NCBI RefSeq assembly: GCF_030160395.1
Contig: NZ_BSOG01000006.1
Span: 186,001 to 250,000, forward strand
Length of the DNA stretch: 64,000 nucleotides
Reading direction: 5' to 3'
Origin: Chitinimonas prasina
GTDB lineage: Bacteria; Pseudomonadota; Gammaproteobacteria; Burkholderiales; Chitinimonadaceae
This document shows positions 54,856 to 63,366 of this stretch, piece after piece; the first letter of the stretch is position 1, and each line of letters opens with the position of its first letter. Position numbers and translations under genes: made by a program. Below the pieces are notes generated by a model that saw nothing but the letters and a program-made list of their open reading frames with translations, ran no database searches and had not been told where the DNA came from.

Positions 54856-55791
54856 TTACTTGTTGAGTTCTGCGATCAGTTCCGGCACGGCCGTGAACAG
54901 ATCGGCCACCAGGCCGTAGTCTGCCACCTGGAAGATGGGGGCTTCCTCATCCTTGTTGATGGCGACGATGACCTTGGAGTCCTTCATGCCGGCCAGATGC
55001 TGGATGGCACCGGAGATACCCACTGCCAGGTAGAGCTGCGGCGCGACGATCTTGCCGGTCTGGCCGACCTGGTAGTCGTTGGGGGCGTAGCCCGCATCGA
55101 CAGCGGCACGGCTGGCGCCGATGGCGGCACCCAGCTTGTCGGCCAGGGGCTCCAGCACGCCATGGAACTGCTCGCTGGAGGCGAGGGCACGACCGCCGGA
55201 GACGATGATCTTGGCGGCGCCCAGCTCGGGGCGGCTGGACTTGGTCAACTCCTGGCTGACGAAGCTGGATTTGCCTGCATCGCTGCCAGCGCCGATGCTC
55301 TCTACCGTAGCGCTGCCGCCGGTGGCGGCAGCATCGAATGCGGTGGTGCGGACGGTCATCAGCTTGATGGCATCGCTGGATTGCACGGTGGCGATGACGT
55401 TGCCGGCATAGATGGGGCGTACGAAGGTGTCGGCCGATTCGACGGCGATCACATCGGAAATCTGCGCCACATCCAGCAGGGCGGCCACGCGCGGCAGCAG
55501 GTTCTTGCCGTGGGTGGTGGCGGGCGCCAGCACATGGCTGTAGCCACGGGCCAGTTCCACTACCACGGGGGTGACGTTCTCGGCCAGCTGGTGGCCCAGG
55601 TGGGCGGCATCGGCCAGCAGCACCTTGGCTACGCCAGCGATCTGGGCAGCAGCCTGGGCGGCGGCAGCGGCGTTATGGCCTGCAACCAGCACGTGGATGT
55701 CGCCACCGATCTTCTGTGCAGCGGTAACGGTATTGAGGGTAGCGGCCTTGAGCGAGCCGTTGTCGTGTTCGGCAATGACGAGGATAGACAT
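54856..55791 (-). CDS. etfA: Electron transfer flavoprotein alpha subunit
   Basis: A 311-residue FAD-binding subunit. The C-terminal FAD domain is seen in [35 protein letters not shown] and [12 protein letters not shown]. Works with EtfB to carry electrons from acyl-CoA dehydrogenases to ETF:quinone oxidoreductase. Starts directly at the etfB stop with no gap. Confidence 0.96.
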   Translation of the reverse strand: MSILVIAEHDNGSLKAATLNTVTAAQKIGGDIHVLVAGHNAAAAAQAAAQIAGVAKVLLADAAHLGHQLAENVTPVVVELARGYSHVLAPATTHGKNLLPRVAALLDVAQISDVIAVESADTFVRPIYAGNVIATVQSSDAIKLMTVRTTAFDAAATGGSATVESIGAGSDAGKSSFVSQELTKSSRPELGAAKIIVSGGRALASSEQFHGVLEPLADKLGAAIGASRAAVDAGYAPNDYQVGQTGKIVAPQLYLAVGISGAIQHLAGMKDSKVIVAINKDEEAPIFQVADYGLVADLFTAVPELIAELNK

Positions 55792-56541
55792 TTAGATCAC
55801 CTTCGCTTCGTTCTTCAGCTTGGCTACCAGCTCGGCAACCGAAGCCACCTTGATGCCGGCCTTGCGCACGGGCGGCTCGGCAACCTTGAGGGTCTTGAGA
55901 CGGGGCGCAGCGTCCACGCCGAGTTCTGCCGGCGTAGTCTTGTCCAGCGGCTTCTTCTTGGCGGCCATGATGTTGGGCAGCTTCACGTAGCGCGGCTCGT
56001 TAAGGCGCAGGTCGGTGGTCACGATGGCGGGCAGCGACAGCGATACGGTTTCGAGACCGCCGTCGATTTCGCGGGTGACATTGACCTTGTCGCCGGCCAG
56101 CTCCACCTTGGAGGCGAAGGTGCCTTGCGGCGCATTCATCAGTGCAGCCAGCATCTGGCCGGTCTGGTTGGCATCGTCGTCGATGGCCTGCTTGCCCAGT
56201 ATCACCAGCTGCGGTTGTTCCTTGTCGGCCAGGGCCTTGAGCAGCTTGGCAACGGCCAGGGGCTGCAGCTCGGTATCGGTCTCGACATGGATCGCGCGAT
56301 CAGCGCCCATTGCCAGGGCAGTGCGCAGGGTTTCTTCACACTGCTTGACGCCCAGCGAGGCCACGACGATCTCGCTGGCCTTGCCGGCTTCCTTCAGGCG
56401 CACGGCTTCTTCGACGGCGATTTCGTCGAAGGGGTTCATGGACATCTTGACGTTGGCAACATCGACATCGCTGCCATCGGTCTTGCAACGGACTTTGACG
56501 TTGTAATCAACAACGCGCTTCACTGCGACCAGGATTTTCAC
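55792..56541 (-). CDS. etfB: Electron transfer flavoprotein beta subunit
   Basis: A 249-residue AMP-binding subunit: [18 protein letters not shown] at the start and the [15 protein letters not shown] loop are typical. Ends immediately at the etfA start, a one-piece etfBA transcript. Confidence 0.96.
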   Translation of the reverse strand: MKILVAVKRVVDYNVKVRCKTDGSDVDVANVKMSMNPFDEIAVEEAVRLKEAGKASEIVVASLGVKQCEETLRTALAMGADRAIHVETDTELQPLAVAKLLKALADKEQPQLVILGKQAIDDDANQTGQMLAALMNAPQGTFASKVELAGDKVNVTREIDGGLETVSLSLPAIVTTDLRLNEPRYVKLPNIMAAKKKPLDKTTPAELGVDAAPRLKTLKVAEPPVRKAGIKVASVAELVAKLKNEAKVI

Positions 56542-56964
56542 ACTGCCTCCGCTGGGGATCGGATTAGGAATTCGTGTACACGCGACGTCCAGGTGACGTC
56601 AACGTAAGAGGGCCTGAAGCATAGCACCAGCGAGGGATATCGTCACCGCACCATGATGCCCGGCGCTTGCCGCCCAGGTGGTTCAGGGCGGGCAAATGTG
56701 CGGGGTGCCGTGACATATCCCGACTTTGGCGGTACTGCCGCAGCGGGCCATTGACCACAACTTAGCACCTAACAAATGATTTAAACAAGCGTTTGATTTG
56801 TGCATGTGAACAGCGCGCGACACGGCTGCGGGATTGCATACTGCCCGCAGCATTGCCAGAATCACCGGCCCGCCTGCCATGCCAGTGCCCTGGGGCAGGG
56901 TGGCCTGGGTGTTGCGATGTCTGCATCCAAGGCCTCACTGCCTCCTCCATCGAGCCTAGCCATC
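56542..56964. other. Divergent gap between etfB and purU
   Basis: About 420 bases holding the two promoters. A short AT-rich stretch at 56760-56805 stands out from the GC-rich surroundings and contains TTTAAACAAGCGTTTGATTT. No gene with a ribosome-binding site was found. Confidence 0.5.
56783..56794. promoter_or_regulatory. AAAC-N4-GTTT dyad, possible TetR/PsrA-type operator
   Basis: AAAC-AAGC-GTTT resembles the inverted repeat bound by PsrA-type fatty-acid regulators, which often control etf and acyl-CoA dehydrogenase genes. Only a short match, 240 bases from etfB. Confidence 0.25.
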
Positions 56965-57819
56965 ATGAAGAATACCGCCACACTGCTGATCTCCTGTCCC
57001 GACCGCAAGGGTTTGGTCGCTGCCATTGCCAACTTCCTTTACACCTATAACGCCAACATCCTGCACGCGGATCAGCACCAGGATGACGATGCCGATCTGT
57101 TCCTGATGCGTATCGAGTGGGATCTGGACGGCTTTGCGCTGGACATGGGTGCGTTCGAGGCGGCGTTCGCGCCGATAGCCGAACGCTTTGGCATGGCCTG
57201 GAAGCTCAAGCGTTCCGCCCACAAACCGCGCATGGCCATTTTTGTCTCCAAGTATGACCACTGCCTGGTCGATCTGTTGCATCGCTGGCATACCGGCGAG
57301 CTGGCCTGCGAGATACCGTTGATCATCTCCAACCATGAGGACTGCCGACGCATTGCCGAGTTCTACGGCATTCCCTTCCATGTGGTGGCCGTCGGCAAGG
57401 ACAACAAGGCCGAGGCCGAGGCGGCACAGCGTGCCTTGTTGGTTGAACACGGCGTGGATCTGATTGTGCTGGCCCGCTATATGCAGGTGCTGTCGGAGTC
57501 GTTCAGCACGGCTTATCGCCACAAGGTGATCAATATCCACCACAGTTTCCTGCCGGCATTCGAGGGTGCCAAGCCTTATCACCGCGCCCATGCCCGTGGC
57601 GTCAAGCTGATTGGCGCCACCAGTCACTATGTGACCGAGGTGCTCGATGACGGCCCCATCATCGAACAGGATGTGACCCGTATCTCGCACCGCGAGACGG
57701 TCGAAGACCTGGTGCAGAAAGGCCGCGACCTGGAGCGCATCGTGCTGAGCCGTGCGGTGCGTTGGCATCTGGACCACCGTGTGCTGGTCTACGGCCACAA
57801 GACGGTTGTGTTCGACTGA
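56965..57819 (+). CDS. purU: Formyltetrahydrofolate deformylase
   Basis: Hydrolyses 10-formyl-THF to formate and THF. The 284-residue protein has an N-terminal ACT domain ([18 protein letters not shown]) and a formyl-hydrolase core with [18 protein letters not shown], the catalytic N/H region, and [20 protein letters not shown]. The start at [10 protein letters not shown] is chosen over an upstream ATG at 56800 that would add 55 unrelated residues. Confidence 0.96.
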   Translation: MKNTATLLISCPDRKGLVAAIANFLYTYNANILHADQHQDDDADLFLMRIEWDLDGFALDMGAFEAAFAPIAERFGMAWKLKRSAHKPRMAIFVSKYDHCLVDLLHRWHTGELACEIPLIISNHEDCRRIAEFYGIPFHVVAVGKDNKAEAEAAQRALLVEHGVDLIVLARYMQVLSESFSTAYRHKVINIHHSFLPAFEGAKPYHRAHARGVKLIGATSHYVTEVLDDGPIIEQDVTRISHRETVEDLVQKGRDLERIVLSRAVRWHLDHRVLVYGHKTVVFD

Positions 57820-57923
57820 TTCAGGCGTAAAAGTCTGTAAACATGGGCCATGCAGGAGGCTTGCAGGCGCGCATAATCTTTCTGTTGCCAATAACTGCTG
57901 CCTATCAGCGAAGGAGTGGGAAG

Positions 57924-58313
57924 ATGAACCGCATTGTGAACACCTTGGCCTTGTTTGCCCTGATCGGTCTTTCTGGCTGCGCCAGCATGAAGGTGACGGA
58001 TACCAGCCTGCTGGATGGCCGGCGCGAGATGGGGCGTGCCGATATGAAGCTCTACCCGGTGCGGATAGTTGCCATCGATGGCAACTACACAGTGGATCGT
58101 GACACCGTCCGTGCCGAGCCCGGCCAGCGTACCCTGCGGCTGCTGGCGGCGCCTGTGGCGGGCTTTACCCAGCCGGTAGAGAAGGATGTGCCGTTTACCA
58201 TTGAACCCTGCAAGCGCTACTATCTGGCCGCCAGGCGTGAGGCCCCGCTGCGGCAGGATTTCCAACTGGTGGTGCAACAGGTGGAAGATCGTCTTGATTG
58301 CGTGAAGAGCTAG
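57924..58313 (+). CDS. Small lipoprotein of unknown function
   Basis: A 129-residue lipoprotein: signal peptide MNRIVNTLALFALIGLSGC with acylated Cys19, and AAGGAG 8 bases before the ATG. The mature domain (VRIVAIDGNYTVDRDTVRAE, EPCKRYYLAAR) looks like an all-beta fold of the DUF-type seen in many periplasmic lipoproteins; no named family is recognised. Followed by a strong hairpin. Confidence 0.75.
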   Translation: MNRIVNTLALFALIGLSGCASMKVTDTSLLDGRREMGRADMKLYPVRIVAIDGNYTVDRDTVRAEPGQRTLRLLAAPVAGFTQPVEKDVPFTIEPCKRYYLAARREAPLRQDFQLVVQQVEDRLDCVKS

Positions 58314-58332
58314 CAGCCCGCCAGCTTACGCA

Positions 58333-58354
58333 AAGGCCGCCGAGAGGCGGCCTT
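58333..58354 (+). terminator. Intrinsic terminator after the small lipoprotein gene
   Basis: AAGGCCGCC, loop GAGA, GGCGGCCTT, then GTTGTTT. Confidence 0.75.
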
Positions 58355-58372
58355 GTTGTTTAGAAATGACAG

Positions 58373-58939
58373 ATGCTGCCCTTATTCAAAGACGCCATCG
58401 ACCTTGCCTGCTTCCGTGTGAAGCCTGTGCCGCACTATGCCTACACTTGGTGGCAGCCAGTACTGTTGCTGACCGTACTGGGGGCGTTGCCTGCGCTGGG
58501 CGCTCCCGACCTCAAGGCCAGTGTGCCGGTGCTGATGGTTTTCTTTATCGCCATGACCTGGTTGCAGGCTTTGGCGCTGACCTTGTTCTTTGCCTGGTGG
58601 CTCAAGCTGGGTAAACGCTGGAATGGTCAGGGCACCTTGTTCCCCTTGGTTGTGCTGGCCACCAGCAGCCAATTGCTGGAACCTTTGTTAAGCGCGGTCC
58701 CACCCAGAGTGGCCTTGCCGCTGACGGGGTTGCTGGCGTTCTACCAGATAGCGGTTCTGACGCATGCTTTGAACAAGGCGACCGGGGTAGGCATGAAGCA
58801 TGTTTTGCTGGGCTTGCTGGCCTATTTGCCGACTGCATTGATACTGGGCTTGCTGGCATTGAGTATTGCTGGGAGAGCCGGCTGGCTACCCCCCTTACCT
58901 GCTGAAGCCGTTCCAGCCACACAACAGGAGCAAAACTGA
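58373..58939 (+). CDS. Yip1-like integral membrane protein
   Basis: A 188-residue protein with about four to five membrane helices, starting MLPLFKDAIDLACFRVKP and rich in Leu/Ala. The general look is of the YIP1 superfamily, but no decisive motif is present. Its stop overlaps the gspF start (TGATG), so it heads the secretion operon. Function unknown. Confidence 0.65.
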   Translation: MLPLFKDAIDLACFRVKPVPHYAYTWWQPVLLLTVLGALPALGAPDLKASVPVLMVFFIAMTWLQALALTLFFAWWLKLGKRWNGQGTLFPLVVLATSSQLLEPLLSAVPPRVALPLTGLLAFYQIAVLTHALNKATGVGMKHVLLGLLAYLPTALILGLLALSIAGRAGWLPPLPAEAVPATQQEQN

Positions 58940-60153
58940 TGGCGGGTTTTCGTTATCAGGCGCTGGATGCCAATGGGCGTAGCAGCGAAGGTGTCATCGA
59001 AGCCGACAATGCCAAACAGGCCCGAGCCAACTTGCGCGACCAGGGCCTGTGGGTGACCGAAATGGGTGAGCTGGCTGGCGCAGCCGAGACCAGCAAACCC
59101 GGTGGCCGCCAGCGCGGCGGGGTGTCTACCGGTGAGCTGGCGCTGATTACCCGCCAGTTTGCCACCTTGCTGGATGCCGGCTTGACCATAGAGCGGGCCC
59201 TGACGGTACTGATAGAACAGGCCGAGAACCCGCGTGCACGCGATGTGCTGGCAGGCGTGCGCAGCGAGGTGCTGGCCGGTGCTGCCATGAGCGTGGCGCT
59301 GGGCCGCCATCCCAAGGTGTTCCCTGAGCTGTACCGCACCATCGTGCGGGCGGGCGAGGAATCGGGCAAGGCGGCCGGCGTCATGTCGCGCCTGGCCGAT
59401 TACATAGAGGCTAGGCAGGCGCTGACCTCCAAGGTGGTGCTGGCATTTGTCTATCCGGCCGTGGTGCTGTCGGTATCGATACTGGTGATCGTGGGCATGT
59501 TGTGGTGGGTGGTGCCGCAGATGGTGTCGGTATTTCAGTCCTCCAAGCAGGAGCTACCCTTGTTGACGCGGGCTTTGCTGCTGATCTCGGGGGGCATACG
59601 GGAATATGGGCTGGTGGTGTTTGCCCTGCTGGGGGCTGGCGGCTTTGGCTTTGCCCAGATGCTCAAAAAGCCTGCCTTCAGGCTCAAGGTCGATGGTTTT
59701 CTGTTGCGATTGCCGCTGTTTGGCCGCCTTAACCGGGCGGGCAATACCGCACGGCTGGCCAGTACCTTATCGATCCTGGTGGGCAGCGGCGTACCGCTGC
59801 TGAAGGCCATGGAAGCGGCTGCCGGCGTGGTGGAAAACCTGGTACTGCGCGAGGCTGTGAGCAGCGCGGCACGTGATGTGCGCGAGGGCGCCGTGCTGTC
59901 CAAATCGCTGGAGCGGCAAAAGTTGTTCCCACCGGTGCTGGTGCACCTGATCGCCAGCGGCGAGGCCAGTGGCAGGCTGGAAGTGATGCTGGACAAAGCC
60001 GCCAAGCAGCAAACCGGCGAGCTGGAGCAAAAGGTGGCGACGTTCACCAGTCTGTTGGGGCCGGTGATGGTGCTGCTGATGGGGGGGGCGGTGCTACTGA
60101 TCGTGCTGGCCATACTGCTGCCAGTGTTCGAGATGAATCAACTGGTGAAATAA
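58939..60153 (+). CDS. gspF: Type II secretion inner-membrane platform protein GspF
   Basis: A 404-residue polytopic protein with the paired T2SSF domains: TGELALITRQFATLLDAGLT (from about 65) and TARLASTLSILVGSGVPLLK (from about 273), each followed by membrane segments. It couples the secretion ATPase to pseudopilus assembly. gspC, D and E are not in the window. Overlaps the next gene by one base. Confidence 0.93.
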   Translation: MAGFRYQALDANGRSSEGVIEADNAKQARANLRDQGLWVTEMGELAGAAETSKPGGRQRGGVSTGELALITRQFATLLDAGLTIERALTVLIEQAENPRARDVLAGVRSEVLAGAAMSVALGRHPKVFPELYRTIVRAGEESGKAAGVMSRLADYIEARQALTSKVVLAFVYPAVVLSVSILVIVGMLWWVVPQMVSVFQSSKQELPLLTRALLLISGGIREYGLVVFALLGAGGFGFAQMLKKPAFRLKVDGFLLRLPLFGRLNRAGNTARLASTLSILVGSGVPLLKAMEAAAGVVENLVLREAVSSAARDVREGAVLSKSLERQKLFPPVLVHLIASGEASGRLEVMLDKAAKQQTGELEQKVATFTSLLGPVMVLLMGGAVLLIVLAILLPVFEMNQLVK

Positions 60154-60488
60154 TGGCGACCGACCACGATACGACTCTGGCAGAACTGAAGCAGCGTGTT
60201 GCCGCCTTTGCGGCGGCGCGTGACTGGCAGCCATTCCACAGCGGCAAGAATCTGGCCATGAGCATCGCCATCGAAGCGGCCGAATTGATGGAGCATTTTC
60301 AGTGGACGCCGCCGGCCGAGGTGGAACTGGACAAGGCAGAAGTGGCCGAAGAGCTGGCCGATGTGTTGTTATATGCATTGGCCTTTGCCAACAGCCTTGA
60401 TATCGATGTGGCTGCGGCCATCATCGCCAAGATGGAAAAAAACGAAACCCGCTTCCCGACGGGGCGACACCAATACAAGGAGAAATAG
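60153..60488 (+). CDS. MazG-like nucleotide pyrophosphohydrolase
   Basis: A 111-residue all-alpha NTP pyrophosphohydrolase of the RS21-C6/dCTPase branch: EAAELMEHFQW and EELADVLLYALAFA supply the ExxE and ExxD metal ligands. It cleaves dNTPs (often modified dCTP) to monophosphates. It lies between gspF and gspG with a 1-base overlap and a 3-base gap, an unexpected place for a housekeeping enzyme. Confidence 0.88.
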   Translation: MATDHDTTLAELKQRVAAFAAARDWQPFHSGKNLAMSIAIEAAELMEHFQWTPPAEVELDKAEVAEELADVLLYALAFANSLDIDVAAAIIAKMEKNETRFPTGRHQYKEK

Positions 60489-60491
60489 CAG

Positions 60492-60911
60492 ATGCAACGC
60501 AAGCAGCAAGGCTTCACCCTGATAGAAATCCTGGTCGTGATCACCATCCTCGCCATCCTGGGGGCGCTGGTTGTACCCAAGATCATGAGCCGGCCGGACG
60601 AGGCCCGTGTGGTGGCGGCCAAACAGGATGTGCAGGCCATACTTCAGGCATTGAACCTCTACAAGCTGGACAACACCCGCTACCCCAGCACCGAGCAAGG
60701 TATCAAGGCCTTGGTGGAGAAGCCCACTGCCGGCCAGATTCCGGGTAACTGGAAGGCCTATCTGCCCAAGCTGCCGCAAGACCCCTGGGGTAACGATTAC
60801 GTCTACCTCAACCCCGGCATGAAGGGTGAAGTCGATATCCTCAGCTATGGCGCGGACGGCAAGGCCGGCGGCGAGAACCACGACGCCGATATCGGCTCCT
60901 GGATGCTCTAA
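60492..60911 (+). CDS. gspG: Major pseudopilin GspG
   Basis: A 139-residue prepilin with a seven-residue leader ending in G and the cleavage/assembly motif GFTLIEILVV (Glu5 present). The C-terminal LPQDPWGNDYVYLNPG is the calcium-binding loop typical of GspG. Main subunit of the type II secretion pseudopilus. Confidence 0.96.
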   Translation: MQRKQQGFTLIEILVVITILAILGALVVPKIMSRPDEARVVAAKQDVQAILQALNLYKLDNTRYPSTEQGIKALVEKPTAGQIPGNWKAYLPKLPQDPWGNDYVYLNPGMKGEVDILSYGADGKAGGENHDADIGSWML

Positions 60912-60932
60912 GCCGCCATCTTGAAATCCACC

Positions 60933-61448
60933 ATGCAGCACAGGCCCAGGCGTGTCACCGGCTTCACCTTGATCGAGATCCTGGTGGTGATGGTGATCGT
61001 CGGTATCATCGTGACGCTGGCGGCGGTCAACTTCAGCCGCAGCGACACCGATGCCTTGCAGCACGAGGCCGAGCGGCTGGCCTTGCTGCTGGAGTCGGCA
61101 CGCGACGAGGCGATTGCGGCGGGCGTGCCGCTGGCCTTTGGGCGTGCCGAGCAGGGCTATGGCTTCTGGAAACAGGATGCCGAAGGGGCGTGGCAACTGC
61201 TGGAGGACAACCAGATACTGCGAGTCCGCCAATTGCCCGAGGCCGTGCGGGTGGCGGATATGCGGGTCAACCTGCTGCCGCTCCCCCCCGATGGCCGTGT
61301 CATCTTTACGCCGTCAGGCGTCAACGCACCGTTTACTGTGGAGCTGCGTGCCGGCGAAGTCATGCGCAAGCTCAATGCCGATGCCCTGGGCCGCATGACG
61401 CTGGAAGTGCCTGGCCTGCCAGCCGGCACGACGACGGGTGGATCATGA
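60933..61448 (+). CDS. gspH: Minor pseudopilin GspH
   Basis: A ~171-residue prepilin with GFTLIEILVVMVIV; Glu5 is present. Start uncertain: ATG at 60933 or TTG at 60921, neither with a clear ribosome-binding site. The middle (RVADMRVNLLPLPPDGRVIF) fits GspH. Stop overlaps gspI by 4 bases. Confidence 0.88.
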   Translation: MQHRPRRVTGFTLIEILVVMVIVGIIVTLAAVNFSRSDTDALQHEAERLALLLESARDEAIAAGVPLAFGRAEQGYGFWKQDAEGAWQLLEDNQILRVRQLPEAVRVADMRVNLLPLPPDGRVIFTPSGVNAPFTVELRAGEVMRKLNADALGRMTLEVPGLPAGTTTGGS

Positions 61449-61807
61449 GGCGTACGCTCGGTTTTACCCTGATTGAGGTGCTGATTGCGCTGGCCGTGCT
61501 GGGCATTGCGCTGGCCGCCGCAGCCCGTGCCACGCTGGCCGTGACGGATGGCTCCATGGCCTTGCGGCGCCATCTGGCAGGCGGCTGGGTGGCGCAGAAT
61601 CGTATTGCCAACTACACCGCCATGAATACCTTGCCGGATACCGGTACCAACGAAGGGGTGGCGACCCAGGCGGGGCTGGAGTTTGTCTGGCGCGAGACGG
61701 TTTCTGAAACTCCCAACAAGGCTTTCCGTCGGGTGGAGGTGCGGGTCTATCCGCCGAATGACGCCAATCATGCCGACGCAGTGCTGGTGAGCTATGTGTC
61801 GCAGTAA
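61445..61807 (+). CDS. gspI: Minor pseudopilin GspI
   Basis: A 120-residue prepilin, MRRTLGFTLIEVLIALAVLG, the standard short GspI with a C-terminal FVWRETVSETP segment. Forms the pseudopilus tip with GspJ and GspK. Confidence 0.92.
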   Translation: MRRTLGFTLIEVLIALAVLGIALAAAARATLAVTDGSMALRRHLAGGWVAQNRIANYTAMNTLPDTGTNEGVATQAGLEFVWRETVSETPNKAFRRVEVRVYPPNDANHADAVLVSYVSQ

Positions 61808-61811
61808 CCCA

Positions 61812-62408
61812 ATGCCGAATCCCGCGGGCAGGGGCAGCCGCCACCATGGCTTTACGCTGGTCGAGATACTGGTGGCACTGGCCGTGTTCAGCGTGCTGAT
61901 GGTGATCGCCTACCAGGGTGTGGCGCGCATGGCCACCACCAAGCAGGTGATGGATGCCGACAATCGCAAATGGCGCGAATGGACCGTGGCATTGGCACGC
62001 TTCGAGGAAGATTTCTCCCAGGTTGCCGACCGATCCTGGCGTGACGAGGGCGGTGTTGCCCAGCCGCCTTTGCGCGGCAGTGCCGGGGCCATTGATTTCA
62101 ACGGCGCGCAGCTGGAGTTTGTCCGTTACGACGGTGGGCAACTGACCCGCATGGGCTACCGCCTGCGCGAAGGTAAGCTGGAACTACTGCTCTGGAACTC
62201 GCTGGACCTGGCGCCACGTAACGGCCCCACGGCCCTCGCCATGCTCGACAAGGTCCAGGCCTTCAAAACACGATACCTGGATGCGAATGGGCAATGGCAG
62301 CTGAGCTGGCCGCAAGGGCCAGGCACGCCGCCGCCACCACGTGGGGTGGAAATCGAGTTGACCATGGAAACGGGTGAAACGATAACGCGGATGTTTGCCC
62401 TGCCATGA
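61812..62408 (+). CDS. gspJ: Minor pseudopilin GspJ
   Basis: A ~198-residue prepilin (GFTLVEILVALAVFSVLMVI) with DRSWRDEGG and ELTRMGYRL-type segments of GspJ. An ATG at 61794 would overlap gspI and add six residues; either start is possible. Confidence 0.9.
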   Translation: MPNPAGRGSRHHGFTLVEILVALAVFSVLMVIAYQGVARMATTKQVMDADNRKWREWTVALARFEEDFSQVADRSWRDEGGVAQPPLRGSAGAIDFNGAQLEFVRYDGGQLTRMGYRLREGKLELLLWNSLDLAPRNGPTALAMLDKVQAFKTRYLDANGQWQLSWPQGPGTPPPPRGVEIELTMETGETITRMFALP

Positions 62409-63346
62409 GTACCCGCCTTCTGCCGCAGCGCGGCATCGCCATTGTTACTGCCGTGGCCGTGGCCGCCTTGGTGGCCACGCTGGCCGGCTTTATGGCGTTT
62501 CGCCATAGCTTGTGGATGCGCCAGGTGGAGAACCAGCACGATCTGGCACAGGCGCGCGATGTGGCGCGGTCGGCGGTCAATCTGGGGCGGATGACGTTGC
62601 GCGATGATAACCAGCAGAACCAGGTAGACCATGCGCTGGAGCCTTGGACCATCCCTATCCCGACCTTGCCGGTGGAGCAGGGGCAGGCCGGTGGGCGGCT
62701 GACTGATCTGCAAGGGCGCTTCAATCTGAACAATCTGCTGCGCGGCCCCAACCTGACGGTCAGTCCCGACGATGTAGCGGCCTTTCAGCGCCTGCTGACG
62801 GCCAAGCAACTGTCGCCCGATCTGGCCAATGCGGTGATCGACTGGATAGATGCAGACCAGCAGACTACCTACCCCGGCGGTGCCGAGGACATGGAGTACC
62901 TGGCCTTGGAACCGGCGCGGCGCGCCGCCAACCGGGTGTTGTTTGATATCAATGAGCTGCGCCTGGTGCGGGGTTTCTCGGAAGAGACGATCAAGACCCT
63001 GTCGCCTTTTGTGACCGCTTTGCCGCCCGGCACCCCGATCAATATCAACTTCGCCCCCGCAGAAGTGATTGCGGCAGTGACGACTATGGATATGACGGCG
63101 GCCACGGCCTTGGCGACCAAGTGCAAGACCCAGCCATTCAAGACTACCACTGAACTGAACGACTACACCCAGACGCTGCAGGGCCAGGTACAGACGCTGT
63201 TCCAGCAGCAGGGATTGCTGGATATACAGAGCCAGTACGTCCAGTCGGATGTGGCCGCCCGCTTTGGCCGCGTGACAGTCGCCTACAGTGCCCTGATCAA
63301 CCGCGATAGTGGCAAGCCCAAGCTCGTCTGGTTACACCGCCGCTGA
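62405..63346 (+). CDS. gspK: Pseudopilin tip protein GspK
   Basis: A 313-residue prepilin-like protein. After the leader glycine the hydrophobic helix is IAIVTAVAVAALVA, lacking Glu5, as expected of GspK at the tip. The large insertion domain has DLQGRFNLNNLL, LANAVIDWIDAD and LLFDINELRLV-like stretches typical of the family. Starts 4 bases inside gspJ. Confidence 0.92.
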   Translation: MSTRLLPQRGIAIVTAVAVAALVATLAGFMAFRHSLWMRQVENQHDLAQARDVARSAVNLGRMTLRDDNQQNQVDHALEPWTIPIPTLPVEQGQAGGRLTDLQGRFNLNNLLRGPNLTVSPDDVAAFQRLLTAKQLSPDLANAVIDWIDADQQTTYPGGAEDMEYLALEPARRAANRVLFDINELRLVRGFSEETIKTLSPFVTALPPGTPININFAPAEVIAAVTTMDMTAATALATKCKTQPFKTTTELNDYTQTLQGQVQTLFQQQGLLDIQSQYVQSDVAARFGRVTVAYSALINRDSGKPKLVWLHRR

Positions 63347-63366
63347 TGTCCAGCAAGGAATCCTTC

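Noticed and set aside
53177-56607. Long glycine-rich open frames (515 and 536 codons) on the + strand opposite acyl-CoA dehydrogenase and etfBA
   Set aside because: Composition is a mirror of the - strand genes, which carry clear family motifs.
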